Assembly (NCBI GenBank): GCA_022709585.1
Contig: JAKLIN010000020.1
Location: 1 to 13,129 of the forward strand
Length of the DNA stretch: 13,129 nucleotides
Source of the DNA: Nanobdellota archaeon
GTDB taxonomy: Archaea > Nanobdellota > Nanobdellia > Pacearchaeales > GW2011-AR1
Direction of reading: 5' to 3'
Notes under the pieces: model-generated
What the model saw: the letters and a program-made list of their open reading frames with translations, nothing else
Told to the model about the DNA's origin: nothing
Databases searched by the model: none
Program-made: the position numbers and the translations under genes
Shown: piece by piece, positions 1-8,080 of the stretch
How positions within the stretch are numbered: the stretch's first letter is position 1
Layout: the number at the start of each line of letters is the position of its first letter

Positions 1-742
1 AATCAACCTGGCCTATGTCTAATTTCTTGATTTTATTTTTCATGCCCCATTTGATAGCTTCCCAATAAAGCAAGTCATTCACTCTTGTTCCTCGATACTT
101 GGGATTTGAAACATTAAATGAAACATAAGCATATTCTTTGTTTATAAAAAGAATGATTGAGCCAATCAATCTTTTGTTGAAATAGCAGTTTAACCCGTAA
201 AAACTATCAAGCATTACCTCAAGGCAATTTTTAAAAAAAAGGAAAGAATGCTGAGGGGTTCCAAATTCTTTCATTTGCTGAAGATATAAAGAATAAAACT
301 GTTTTAGTTCTTTCAAATCGCCTATTTTTTTAATTTCTAAACTGGATTTTTCTGCTTTTCTTATGTCATTTCGAGTGTGTTTATGAAATCTATTCCAAAA
401 GTCCTCCTGAGAAGTAAGTTCAGATAGAATATGCCCTTTTACAACATTATTAACAAAGCCTTTTTTCATTAAAACTTTTTCTAATTTTTTTAGATTTACG
501 TCTGATTCACTTGTTCTAATTTCCAGTTTTGTTTTTTCATTGTTTTCAAGAAGTTTGTTTAATTCTTTTTCATCTATCTCTGAACTAAGTTGCAATGTAT
601 CTAAAAAAGGAAGAAAGATAATTTTCTCCCCGAAAATCTTGCTTTTTACTTTCTCTCCGGGAAGATTTTTTATAGCATTATAAGAACTGCAGTTAGAGTA
701 AGTTTTTGATAAAATTTCTGGAAAAACCTCTTGAAAACTCAT
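1..742 (-). CDS. FemAB-like (GNAT-fold) acyl/aminoacyl transferase, C-terminus cut by window edge
   Basis: An open frame runs from an ATG at 742 off the left edge, giving 247 residues without a stop. I translated it by hand. Residues about 116-131 (W116, R118, T123, R124, R128, K129, A130, E131) match the 'W..(F/L)..k.R..IRKAEK' signature of FemAB/FemX and related GNAT proteins. The stretch from K215 to W231 (YRGTR, then YWEAIKW) and the final LDIGQ (241-245) resemble the acyl-donor-binding half, where relatives carry 'fdfGr'. Family members move amino acids from aminoacyl-tRNA onto peptidoglycan precursors, or acyl groups onto sugars. Archaea of this kind lack peptidoglycan, so the acceptor here is unknown. 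Its ATG overlaps the stop of the upstream glycosyltransferase gene (ATGA), so it is translationally coupled to a glycan operon, which suggests a glycan or lipid-linked sugar acceptor. The fold is fairly sure; substrate and donor are not. Confidence 0.78.
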   Translation of the reverse strand, partial: MSFQEVFPEILSKTYSNCSSYNAIKNLPGEKVKSKIFGEKIIFLPFLDTLQLSSEIDEKELNKLLENNEKTKLEIRTSESDVNLKKLEKVLMKKGFVNNVVKGHILSELTSQEDFWNRFHKHTRNDIRKAEKSSLEIKKIGDLKELKQFYSLYLQQMKEFGTPQHSFLFFKNCLEVMLDSFYGLNCYFNKRLIGSIILFINKEYAYVSFNVSNPKYRGTRVNDLLYWEAIKWGMKNKIKKLDIGQVD

Positions 743-1854
743 TTTAACGCCTCCAAATAAATCTTTTTTAATTTTTTATTTCTTGCTTGAATAGAAAATT
801 TTCCAGATTTAATTGTTTCTCGGCATTCTTTAGACATTTTTTCTCTTAATTTTTTGTTTTTTATTAATAATCCTGTTTTTTCCACAAGCTGCTCAATAAC
901 TTCCTCTTCAACTTTTCCAATTCTTTTAATTTTTTTGTAAATTTTATTGCCTTGATAAGAAGGAACATCGATTATTAATCCTGTTTTTCCATCTTCAATT
1001 ATCTCCTTACAATTGGTTGTTCCCCCCGTATTTAATGCAACAATTGGAATTCCAAAAGACATTGATTCAAGTAATGAAAATCCAAAAGTGTCTAAAAGAC
1101 TAGGATAAAAGAAAATATCTGCGGATTTGTAATACTCAATAAGTTTTTTCTGGGGAACTAAATCCAAAATTTTAATGTCAGGATATTTTTCTTTTATTTT
1201 TTTAGGAACATCTGAAATGAAAATAATTTCAATGTCATGCTTCTTCTTGAGTTTTTTCAAGGTTTCTAAAGCAATAAGACCCCCTTTAACCCAAAAGTAT
1301 CTTGCTACGTATAAGATTGTAACTTTTTTATGTTTGATTTTTTTGAAATTAGGAAAAGGAACAGCAGGGCAAACAACTTCTATTTTGTTTTTAATTTCAG
1401 GCATAACCTCAAGAATATCTTTTTTGATTGCATCTGTCCAAGGGATAATTTTTTTACAATTTTCATTTAAAATCAACTTTTTAACCTTGTTTAATTTTCT
1501 TTTTTGAAGAGCTCCAGAAATCCAGAACTGCCACCAGGATTCAAAATCCGCAACCCAAGGAGATTCATTCAAGCTCATACAATGTGCGCAATGTATTAAA
1601 TCAACATTCTCTCCGGTCTTCGTTAAATGCGTATTTAAAATAGGAATACCCAGAGTATGAAAAACCCCTCTAATGCTCTTTTTGATGAAATTTGAAAGAA
1701 AAAATTTCTTTTTGTTGATAATGACTCCTTTCTGCTTTTCTGCATTCAAGAATTTAATTCCCTCTGGAGGATTTTCTATTAAATACTTGTAATAAGGAGA
1801 ATCAGGAAATTTCCAGGGATATTGTAAATAAACATTAATCTTTTTCTTTTCCAT
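739..1854 (-). CDS. GT4-family (GT-B fold) glycosyltransferase
   Basis: A 371-residue cytosolic or membrane-associated glycosyltransferase that would add a sugar from a nucleotide donor to a glycan intermediate. The C-terminal half carries the Glycos_transf_1 (GT4) domain: a beta-strand with ARYFWVKGG (184-192; the lysine sits where GT4 enzymes bind donor phosphate), a strand near 244-251 followed by PSLLDTFGFSLLE (251-263), and GIPIVALNTGG (268-278). The usual E-x7-E donor motif appears as D255-x7-E263, a conservative change. The N-terminal half is divergent, as is normal for the acceptor-binding domain. No signal peptide or clear transmembrane helix is visible. The start overlaps the end of the upstream SDR gene by 20 bp, and the stop overlaps the FemAB-like start by 4 bp, so all are one operon. 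Donor and acceptor sugars cannot be told from sequence. Confidence 0.9.
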   Translation of the reverse strand: MEKKKINVYLQYPWKFPDSPYYKYLIENPPEGIKFLNAEKQKGVIINKKKFFLSNFIKKSIRGVFHTLGIPILNTHLTKTGENVDLIHCAHCMSLNESPWVADFESWWQFWISGALQKRKLNKVKKLILNENCKKIIPWTDAIKKDILEVMPEIKNKIEVVCPAVPFPNFKKIKHKKVTILYVARYFWVKGGLIALETLKKLKKKHDIEIIFISDVPKKIKEKYPDIKILDLVPQKKLIEYYKSADIFFYPSLLDTFGFSLLESMSFGIPIVALNTGGTTNCKEIIEDGKTGLIIDVPSYQGNKIYKKIKRIGKVEEEVIEQLVEKTGLLIKNKKLREKMSKECRETIKSGKFSIQARNKKLKKIYLEALK

Positions 1855-2869
1855 ATTCTAATTTATTCTCCTTACTTTTTAAAAGATGTTTTTTCATCCA
1901 TTGAACAGTGTCTATTAATGACTGTTTAACTGAACGAGATTTATACCCCAACTCTCTTTTTGCTTTTTCTGAATTTGTTAAAGAATTGCTAGAAAGTGTT
2001 GAGACAGAATAAGAAGTAAAAAGAGGTTTCTGTTTCCTTGCTTTGTAGTATAACTCTGAAAAGAATCCAGTGATAAATGCAAACCACTTTGGAATAACTG
2101 TTTTAGGAGCAGGAATTCCTGTCTCAGCTTCAAGAATTTTCATCATACTTTTAACTGTTATTTGTTCACCTGAAAGAATATAGCTTTCTCCTTTTCTTCC
2201 CTTTTTCCCTGCAAGAATTATTCCTTTAGCAACATCTCGAACATCCACAAAGTCATAAGAGCCGTCAACAATCGCAAGAAGTTTTTTTCTCATAAAATCC
2301 ATTACAAGTTGTCCCATATTAGAAAGATTGTACTCATAAGGCCCAATTACACCTGTAGGATGCACTATAACTGCGTTTAAACCTCTTTTAACAGAATTTA
2401 GCACCGCTCGAGTTGCAGCAGCTTTGGATTTTGCATAATCCCCTCTTACATTTTTAGGACTAAAATCTTTGGTTTCTTTTATAGGAATACCTTTTGGTGG
2501 TTCTTTAAATGCATGAATTGAACTAACATAAACTAAACGAGGAATTCCTAAGTCTCTGCAAGCATTGCACACATTAATTGTTCCCTTAACATTAACTTCT
2601 TTCAAAAGACGGGTTTTTCCACTTCCAATTGTTACAATTCCAGCAAGATGATAAACTATTTCCGCTCCCTTGAAAGCTCGAATTAAAGAGCGATAGTCTC
2701 TGACATCTCCATAAACAACATCAACATTTAATCCTTCAAGAGGTTTAAGAGACTCAGAAGGGAGAACAAAAACCCGAATTTTCTTTTGTTTTTTCTTGGG
2801 CATTTGGGTAATTAATTCTCTAACTAAAGCACTTCCAATATGTCCTGTCGCTCCTGTTACAACTATCAT
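1835..2869 (-). CDS. NAD(P)-dependent extended-SDR sugar epimerase/reductase
   Basis: A 344-residue extended short-chain dehydrogenase/reductase. The N-terminal Rossmann nucleotide-binding loop is GATGHIG (6-12), with acidic GDVRD at 54-58 for the adenine side. HLAG lies at 74-77, the catalytic serines at S116/S117 (YVSS), and the catalytic pair Y145 and K149 (YAKSK). HPTGVIGP (170-177) and FVDVRDVAKG (207-216) are further family landmarks. The C-terminal part resembles the NDP-sugar epimerase and dihydroflavonol-reductase/HpnA-like groups more than classical GalE, so a 4-epimerase, 4,6-dehydratase or reductase reaction on a nucleotide sugar or lipid-linked sugar are all possible. It shares an ATGA start/stop overlap with the wecB-like gene upstream, so it probably acts on the same sugar pathway. 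Fold and catalytic residues are clear; substrate is inference only. Confidence 0.88.
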   Translation of the reverse strand: MIVVTGATGHIGSALVRELITQMPKKKQKKIRVFVLPSESLKPLEGLNVDVVYGDVRDYRSLIRAFKGAEIVYHLAGIVTIGSGKTRLLKEVNVKGTINVCNACRDLGIPRLVYVSSIHAFKEPPKGIPIKETKDFSPKNVRGDYAKSKAAATRAVLNSVKRGLNAVIVHPTGVIGPYEYNLSNMGQLVMDFMRKKLLAIVDGSYDFVDVRDVAKGIILAGKKGRKGESYILSGEQITVKSMMKILEAETGIPAPKTVIPKWFAFITGFFSELYYKARKQKPLFTSYSVSTLSSNSLTNSEKAKRELGYKSRSVKQSLIDTVQWMKKHLLKSKENKLEYGKEKD

Positions 2870-3981
2870 GATAAAATTTTAACAATCTTTTTACTGACAC
2901 CTTTTTCTCCGTAGGGATTGTCAAATTTTTTAATTTCTAGTTTGTTATTTTCAATGTCTTCAATAATTTTTTTTGTTTTTTCTACATCTAATTTAGTTAA
3001 AAAATTTATTCCGGTTTGCAAACCCTCTTGCCTTTCTGTTTTTTCCCTCAGAATAATGCAGGGTTTTTTGAAAACCAAGCTTTCCTCTTGAATTGAACCC
3101 CCATCTGTTAAAAGATACTTAGAATTTGCTAAAAGGTAAATAAACTCAAGATAATCGGTTAAGGGTGTTAATTCAAGATTTTTCATTTCTTCTAACTCTT
3201 TTAGCAATCCATATTTTTCCAAAAAAGATTTAGTGTTGTCGTGGATTGGCCAAATAGCTTGAATTTTTATGCTTTTAATTATCTCCACAATTTTTTTAAG
3301 TCGTTTCTCGTCGTTAATGTTTTCATGTCTATGAACATTAATTAAAGCGTAGCTTCCAGATTTAATCTGTTTTCTCTCAAACTTCTTGGTCTGTTTTTTG
3401 GCTTTTTCATAGGAAATAAACGCAGAGTCTATAATGGTATTTCCGACATTTATTACCTGTTTTCTTTTTTTGTAGTTTTCTAAATTTTTTTCAGTTCTTG
3501 AAGAAACCGCCAAAAGAATATCTGAGAATTTATCGCAAATTATTCTGGAAATTTCTTCAGGAAAAGGTTCCATAATTTTTCCAGAACGCAAGCCCGCTTC
3601 AAGATGCACATTCTTCCAAGATTTATTCAGATTAATCAATTTGCTAGAGCCGATTGCGGCTGCAGCGCTACTCATAGTGTCCCCATGATACAATACGTAT
3701 TTTGGTTTAACTTTTTTAAGGGTTTTTCTTACTTTGAATATCATCGAAAAAAACCAAAAAATTGAACTTTTATTCACTTTAGACCAGAATTTAGTGCTAA
3801 CTTTCGGTTCTTCGCTTAATGTGAAATCCGGTTTTTTAATTCCAAATTTTTCACATGCTTGTCCCAATGGATGCTGTCCTGTGTGGATAAACAAATAATT
3901 CTTTTTTTGATTTTGCAATTCCAGCATCACAGGCATGCATTTAATTAATTCAGCCTTAGTCCCTAAAATAATTGCTATCAT
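2866..3981 (-). CDS. wecB: UDP-N-acetylglucosamine 2-epimerase (non-hydrolysing)
   Basis: Interconverts UDP-GlcNAc and UDP-ManNAc in the cytoplasm, feeding surface glycan or N-glycan synthesis. At 371 residues it has the usual length. Visible family motifs in order are GTKAELIK (7-14), HTGQH (33-37), HGD with D101, HLEAGLRSG with E128, PFPEE (140-143), VHRHEN with H217, TDGGSIQEE (292-300), ReKTERQEG (312-320) and NPYG near the C-terminus. The acidic and histidine positions used by E. coli WecB (HGD, LEAG, PEE, H in the HR-EN motif) are all kept. The TDGGSIQEE form differs from the classical TDSGG-QEE, but it is a variant I associate with a common subfamily. It is the first gene of a four-gene overlapping operon, preceded by a 65-bp gap with a plausible TATA box. 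Neither product nor hydrolysing behaviour can be proven from sequence; the hydrolysing NeuC type is less likely. Confidence 0.93.
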   Translation of the reverse strand: MIAIILGTKAELIKCMPVMLELQNQKKNYLFIHTGQHPLGQACEKFGIKKPDFTLSEEPKVSTKFWSKVNKSSIFWFFSMIFKVRKTLKKVKPKYVLYHGDTMSSAAAAIGSSKLINLNKSWKNVHLEAGLRSGKIMEPFPEEISRIICDKFSDILLAVSSRTEKNLENYKKRKQVINVGNTIIDSAFISYEKAKKQTKKFERKQIKSGSYALINVHRHENINDEKRLKKIVEIIKSIKIQAIWPIHDNTKSFLEKYGLLKELEEMKNLELTPLTDYLEFIYLLANSKYLLTDGGSIQEESLVFKKPCIILREKTERQEGLQTGINFLTKLDVEKTKKIIEDIENNKLEIKKFDNPYGEKGVSKKIVKILS

Positions 3982-4017
3982 TTTATCAAAGTATATTCCT
4001 CTTTCTCAAAAGTTTAA

Positions 4018-4035
4018 TTTGTTTATATTCTTTAT
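4018..4035 (-). promoter_or_regulatory. Candidate TATA/BRE promoter of the wecB-SDR-GT4-FemAB operon
   Basis: Read on the minus strand, the 65-bp gap before wecB contains AAAGAATATAAAC (centre about 4026). An initiation site about 25 bp downstream would fall near 4000, giving a short leader of about 19 nt before the ATG at 3981. A purine-rich GAGAAAGAGG lies in that leader, but its spacing to the ATG is long for a Shine-Dalgarno site. AT-richness makes TATA-like matches common, so this is tentative. Confidence 0.4.
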
Positions 4036-4046
4036 GAAATAGAACA

Positions 4047-6998
4047 CTAATTTGTAAACTTTAAATCATCTAAAAGTCCCCAGGAGTCGTTATCTCTTTG
4101 ATTCCAACCTTGAGGAACATCCAAAAATTCTTGATGCGTAATGATGTTTTCAGGATAATCAACTTTCCAAATTTTTATTGGGCCTCTTAATCCTTGATAA
4201 TAAACCAGATCTCCTAATTCAATTCCCTGCTGTTTCAAGCTTTTAACTAAAAAATCATCTTCGCTATGGGCTAAAGTTATTGTAGAGTAACTGCTAGATG
4301 GATCATTCATTAAATATAACTGTGCAAATAAACTCTTGGAAACTTTGTTAGAAAGATAAATCGCTGCGCCAAGCTCGTCAATGTGCATACTCTCATTATC
4401 TGCAACCAAAGAAGGAACTATTCGAATTGTGGCATCTATTCCTTTTCCGAAATCAATAACTTTGTTATTTAAGTAAGCGTACCTTACTGGGATAGATATT
4501 TGTTTATTGTTATAATAGTAAACCGCTTCTGGAGCAGAGGTAAACATGCTCGAATTTTCTGTTTTAAGAGTTTTTATAACTAGCCCAACAAAATAAGCTT
4601 TCCCTTCAGGAATAAATATTTTTACGCCCTCTTCATTTTCATAAACTATATCTTCATCAACAAAAGAAACTCCTTGGTAGACTCTCACCCTTGTTCCATT
4701 TATTTCTTGAGATTGTTCTGGCACATACACTGTAACTGGAATTTCAGCAATTCTATCTGAGCCATCTTTTCCCGAGCCAATACTACTATATGCCCCATAT
4801 TTTCCTAAATCTGATGAGTCTATTAGCAAATAAGAAACGTTGTGAGTTTTCATTAAACTCAATGCGGTTTCAGGAATAGGCGTTGTTAAAAGGTATCTTC
4901 CGGTTGTGTGATCCCACCAATCTGTAAAGTGTCCCCCATCTGTTACTGTGGGCCTTTTGCCCATTGTCTGAACCCAGTATCCATAGTCCCACCAATGAAC
5001 AAAGACGCTATTCTCAGGTGTATTATTTGAAACCCAATTCATAGCATATTGCCATTGTTGATTGTAAGAACTTGGAGCAACATAAAGAGAAGAAGCAACA
5101 GTAGCAGAAGCATAATTCAATAAAACAGATGCACCCATAATCACTGAAGTAATTAATCCTAAAAAGACAATCAATCTCAAAAGCTCATCTTTTGTTTTTA
5201 GATAATCAAATATTTTAATTAAAAAGTAAACTGCAGTTAAAATAATCATAGGGGCGATTATGAAGAATAATCTTACAGCCCCCCTCATAGAAACAATTGC
5301 CCAAAAAGAGAAAGAAATCAGCAAAAGAGAAGATAAGCTTATCTTTGAAAAATCTTCCAGTGTTCTTTTGTCTTTATTTATTCCGGCAAGAAGATAAATA
5401 ATAAGCACAGTCGATGCAAATAGAAGCAAACCTCCGAAGTAAAGCAGCTTAGAAATTGCGTTTTCTCCGTTAAGTAAATGAGTTGAAGAAATTCTGCTGA
5501 AAACAAAAGTAAGAATAAACAATACAAAAGAAGAATCAAGAATTAATCTTTTTTTGTTTTCAAAGTGGCTTACTGTTTCACAGAAAATTAAAATCACTCC
5601 TGCAAGGAATATCCAAACAAGGCTTCCAAAACTTTGAAGAACTTCTAAAAAGTAAGGGGCTCTATTTTCTGCAACAGTTAATCCAACTCGTCCTTCTCCA
5701 AAAGGTTTTAAGAATCCTTCAATCACTCTAGGTAATAATTGAGTGATAAATGTGGGCTTTAATATCAACAAAGCCAAAATACCTAAAATTAATGAAACTC
5801 CAATAGAAATAAAATTTTGAGGTAATTTCGTTTTCTCAGATATTTTTTCTAGAATCTTGATTTTTTTGAACTTAGTTTCAAATAGAATAAAGTTTGCTAA
5901 TAATATCAATAAAACTCCTGCTGCAAATCCATAGTCAGTTATGCTTGTAAGCATGGAAATAAGACTTCTTGTTCTAAATAAATCCACTAAAATACCTATA
6001 GAAACAAAAGAAGCAAAGATTATCAAATTCTTTTTAGGAGAGATGTTGAATAAAAAAGCAGAAAGAACCGCAAAGGAAATAATCATGTAAATATATTTGT
6101 ATCCCCCCCAAGACCAAGCCATTGCTCCTGCAGATAATCCTGCAAGAATCCCGTAGATTATCCAAGATTTTATCTTTTCTTTTTTCCAAGCAATGCAAAA
6201 GAACAAAAAAGTTAACCAGAACCAAATCATTCCCAAACTTTCTAATTCAGGAATTCCCGCAATTGTTCTATGAAGCATTGCAGGCACAAAAGAGTAGAAG
6301 AAGCTGGCAATTGTTGCGCCCAAAAGAGCTTTTTCCTTGGAAAGTTTAAATGAGAAAAGAGTATAAACAAATCCGAAAAATCCAATTAAAGAAAGAACAA
6401 AAAAGATTACTGGAGAAATAATTGCAGCATAAGTTATAGAGACATCTTTGAGGAATATTGAAGAAATTTTGTAAACAGAATAAATTGCCCATGGCATCAT
6501 ACTGCTATAAATGTAACTTGGTGCTCCAAGAGGAGCGTATCTCATCAAGTCTGTTTTTCCCAGATTTTTCCCTTCCACAATCTCATTAACATTTCTTAAA
6601 TACAAATAAGGGTCAAGATCTGGCCCAAGCTCCAATTCTCCTGTTGCAACGTTCTTTAAATTAGGAATGTTAGAAGTTCTTACAATAACAGTAGAAGTTA
6701 ACAGCCAAATCAAAATTGGAATAAACATTAATGTCTTTTTGTTGTAAAAAGCAAGCAATCCAGAAAGAATAAATGATGCAGCCAAGAAAAGCCAAAGAGG
6801 GCTCGGGAATAGAGAAATTGTCTGATTTAGAAAATTCAATCCCAAAGAAAGATTAAATGTTCTAGCAAGAGAAAAAATTAAAATAATAAATGCAAGAATG
6901 TTAAATACCAGAACAAAATTATTTTTTAGAAAATAATTTTTTAAGCTCTTCAAAGCAGGAGAATTATTTTTTACTTCTCTTGTTTCTTTCTGTTTCAT
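4047..6998 (-). CDS. aglB: STT3/AglB oligosaccharyltransferase
   Basis: The membrane enzyme that transfers a lipid-linked glycan to asparagine in N-x-S/T sequons on the outer face of the cytoplasmic membrane. It has 983 residues: a short cytoplasmic N-terminus, a multi-spanning region of roughly 13 helices (about 28-630), and a C-terminal extracytoplasmic domain (about 640-983). The hallmark WWDYGYW (669-675) recognises the +2 Ser/Thr of the sequon. The first acidic loop motif is DLD (127-129) before PYLYLR. The second is E251/E253 in GIPELES, where most relatives have D-x-D/E. TVAEN (441-445; E444) matches the TIxE/SVSE external-loop motif whose Glu helps bind metal and sequon, and R572/R576 sit in the conserved late helix. 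It lies directly downstream of the AglH-like lipid-carrier enzyme and upstream of wecB, so it anchors the N-glycosylation island. Identity is secure; the glycan and targets are unknown. Confidence 0.96.
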   Translation of the reverse strand: MKQKETREVKNNSPALKSLKNYFLKNNFVLVFNILAFIILIFSLARTFNLSLGLNFLNQTISLFPSPLWLFLAASFILSGLLAFYNKKTLMFIPILIWLLTSTVIVRTSNIPNLKNVATGELELGPDLDPYLYLRNVNEIVEGKNLGKTDLMRYAPLGAPSYIYSSMMPWAIYSVYKISSIFLKDVSITYAAIISPVIFFVLSLIGFFGFVYTLFSFKLSKEKALLGATIASFFYSFVPAMLHRTIAGIPELESLGMIWFWLTFLFFCIAWKKEKIKSWIIYGILAGLSAGAMAWSWGGYKYIYMIISFAVLSAFLFNISPKKNLIIFASFVSIGILVDLFRTRSLISMLTSITDYGFAAGVLLILLANFILFETKFKKIKILEKISEKTKLPQNFISIGVSLILGILALLILKPTFITQLLPRVIEGFLKPFGEGRVGLTVAENRAPYFLEVLQSFGSLVWIFLAGVILIFCETVSHFENKKRLILDSSFVLFILTFVFSRISSTHLLNGENAISKLLYFGGLLLFASTVLIIYLLAGINKDKRTLEDFSKISLSSLLLISFSFWAIVSMRGAVRLFFIIAPMIILTAVYFLIKIFDYLKTKDELLRLIVFLGLITSVIMGASVLLNYASATVASSLYVAPSSYNQQWQYAMNWVSNNTPENSVFVHWWDYGYWVQTMGKRPTVTDGGHFTDWWDHTTGRYLLTTPIPETALSLMKTHNVSYLLIDSSDLGKYGAYSSIGSGKDGSDRIAEIPVTVYVPEQSQEINGTRVRVYQGVSFVDEDIVYENEEGVKIFIPEGKAYFVGLVIKTLKTENSSMFTSAPEAVYYYNNKQISIPVRYAYLNNKVIDFGKGIDATIRIVPSLVADNESMHIDELGAAIYLSNKVSKSLFAQLYLMNDPSSSYSTITLAHSEDDFLVKSLKQQGIELGDLVYYQGLRGPIKIWKVDYPENIITHQEFLDVPQGWNQRDNDSWGLLDDLKFTN

Positions 6999-7021
6999 CT
7001 TAACAAATCTCAGGATAAAAC

Positions 7022-7038
7022 TGTTTTAAAACCTTTCT
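7022..7038 (-). promoter_or_regulatory. Candidate promoter of aglB
   Basis: On the minus strand the 47-bp gap reads AAGAAAGGTTTTAAAACAG. The TTTTAAAA core (7024-7031) is centred about 29 bp before the aglB ATG, with a purine-rich BRE-like stretch upstream. Initiation about 25 bp downstream would produce a nearly leaderless mRNA. Read-through from the upstream aglH-like gene is also possible. Confidence 0.4.
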
Positions 7039-7045
7039 TATCGAG

Positions 7046-8047
7046 TTATAAAATGAAAATAAACCCAATTAGAATAATCAATAACTGGAATAGGTTAATG
7101 AGATTAACAACCTCATATTCGTAAACTTTCTTGTTTGGTTTGATTCTTTTTAAGATTTTTATTGCAAAGTGTTCTAATCCATAAACCCTCTCGTAAGGCA
7201 TTTCTAAACTTCCATCTTCATTCAACTTAGCAAAGCTCTCTTTTTTTAGTTTCCCTCGAAGTTTTAACCCCACTTCGATTAAATAAGGGATAAAAAAGAA
7301 TAAAGCAATTCTTTCAACGTTTCCTAATATGGCAATACTGGCAATTAATGCACCGATGCTATAAGTCATAACATCTCCTGGGAAGACTTTTGCCGGATAT
7401 TTGTTATAAAAATAAAATGCGACTAGTGAAGCAATCGCAATTAACGCAATTACGCTTAGCCAAGGGTTTCCCCGCAAATAAGTCACAACTGCCAAAGCAG
7501 ATAAAATCAAAATCCCTTGTTTAACTTCAAGTCCATTATATCCCGCTAAAAAATTAAAAGTTGTTGTTGCTCCCACAATTCCTAATGGAATTAAGATTAA
7601 AGGATAAATTATTCCAAAGTTAACTAATCCAAAAAAAGGTAAAAGAATTATGCCTGTTCCCGCATTTAATACCATTAAAGGAATTGCTGCGAATAAAACA
7701 ATTCCGAGTCTTATGGTTTTAGTGAGCCCTTTTTTCCATCCTAGCAAATCATCAACAAGCCCCACAATCGCACTTATTAAAATTACCGCTAAAAGCCCAA
7801 AGATATAAATGAGTTTGTCACTTTTTCCAAAATAAAATACATTTGCAGCGACATAAAACAAGATTCCCAACGCAGCCCCCAGTAAAACAGTTATTCCGCC
7901 GGCTTCTGCAACAGCCCTTTTGTCAGGTTTATGCATATCTTTCCCAGAAAGCCCGTTAAGATGAGCTTGCTTTATCCAGAATGGAAGAGATATAAATGTA
8001 GTTAAGAAGCTGATAAATATTGAGACTATCAAAAGGAAATCAACCAT
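7046..8047 (-). CDS. aglH: UDP-GlcNAc:polyprenyl-phosphate GlcNAc-1-phosphate transferase (AglH/Alg7-like, PNPT family)
   Basis: An integral membrane enzyme that would start the lipid-linked glycan by moving HexNAc-1-phosphate from a UDP-sugar to dolichyl (polyprenyl) phosphate. It has 333 residues and about 10 hydrophobic helices. Family motifs are VGLVDDLLGW with D99/D100, NFLAGYNGLE (165-174; eukaryotic and archaeal Alg7/AglH enzymes have N-AG-NG-E), and VFPGDVMTY with D225, which matches the F-GD loop of DPAGT1/MraY/WecA enzymes. The cytoplasmic loop after about 262 is short and ends in PYERVYGLEH (284-293). The NGLE and GD pattern places it nearer Alg7/AglH than bacterial WecA or MraY. 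It sits just upstream of aglB with its own TATA-like box. Assignment to the PNPT family is firm; the exact sugar (GlcNAc against another HexNAc) is inferred from family and from the neighbouring wecB. Confidence 0.9.
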   Translation of the reverse strand: MVDFLLIVSIFISFLTTFISLPFWIKQAHLNGLSGKDMHKPDKRAVAEAGGITVLLGAALGILFYVAANVFYFGKSDKLIYIFGLLAVILISAIVGLVDDLLGWKKGLTKTIRLGIVLFAAIPLMVLNAGTGIILLPFFGLVNFGIIYPLILIPLGIVGATTTFNFLAGYNGLEVKQGILILSALAVVTYLRGNPWLSVIALIAIASLVAFYFYNKYPAKVFPGDVMTYSIGALIASIAILGNVERIALFFFIPYLIEVGLKLRGKLKKESFAKLNEDGSLEMPYERVYGLEHFAIKILKRIKPNKKVYEYEVVNLINLFQLLIILIGFIFIL

Positions 8048-8068
8048 AAAAAATAAACATTAAACTAA

Positions 8069-8078
8069 CTTTTAAACT
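8069..8078 (-). promoter_or_regulatory. Candidate leaderless promoter of the aglH-like gene
   Basis: The minus strand reads AAGTTTAAAAGTTAG. The TTTAAAAG core is centred about 26 bp upstream of the ATG at 8047, so initiation would fall at or within 1-2 nt of the start codon. No Shine-Dalgarno-like sequence is present (the stretch before ATG is all A/T apart from one G). This supports a leaderless transcript. Confidence 0.45.
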
Positions 8079-8080
8079 TA

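Noticed and set aside
1090..1115. Loss of the first Glu in the GT4 E-x7-E motif
   Set aside because: Asp replaces it with spacing kept, a conservative change seen in active GT4 enzymes; not evidence of a dead enzyme.
1175..1507. Plus-strand open frame of 110 codons
   Set aside because: Lies wholly antisense to the GT4 gene, whose motifs are clear; its translation is a low-complexity Phe/Leu/Ile-rich shadow of a lysine-rich protein.
3080..3110. TDGGSIQEE in place of TDSGG-QEE in the UDP-GlcNAc 2-epimerase
   Set aside because: It looked like a changed active-site loop, but the form occurs in a common subfamily as far as I recall, and the catalytic Asp, Glu and His positions are intact.
6034..6349. 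Two short frames (6034-6225 minus, 6122-6349 plus)
   Set aside because: Both are inside aglB in other frames, in a region coding for conserved membrane helices; no start signals or family resemblance.
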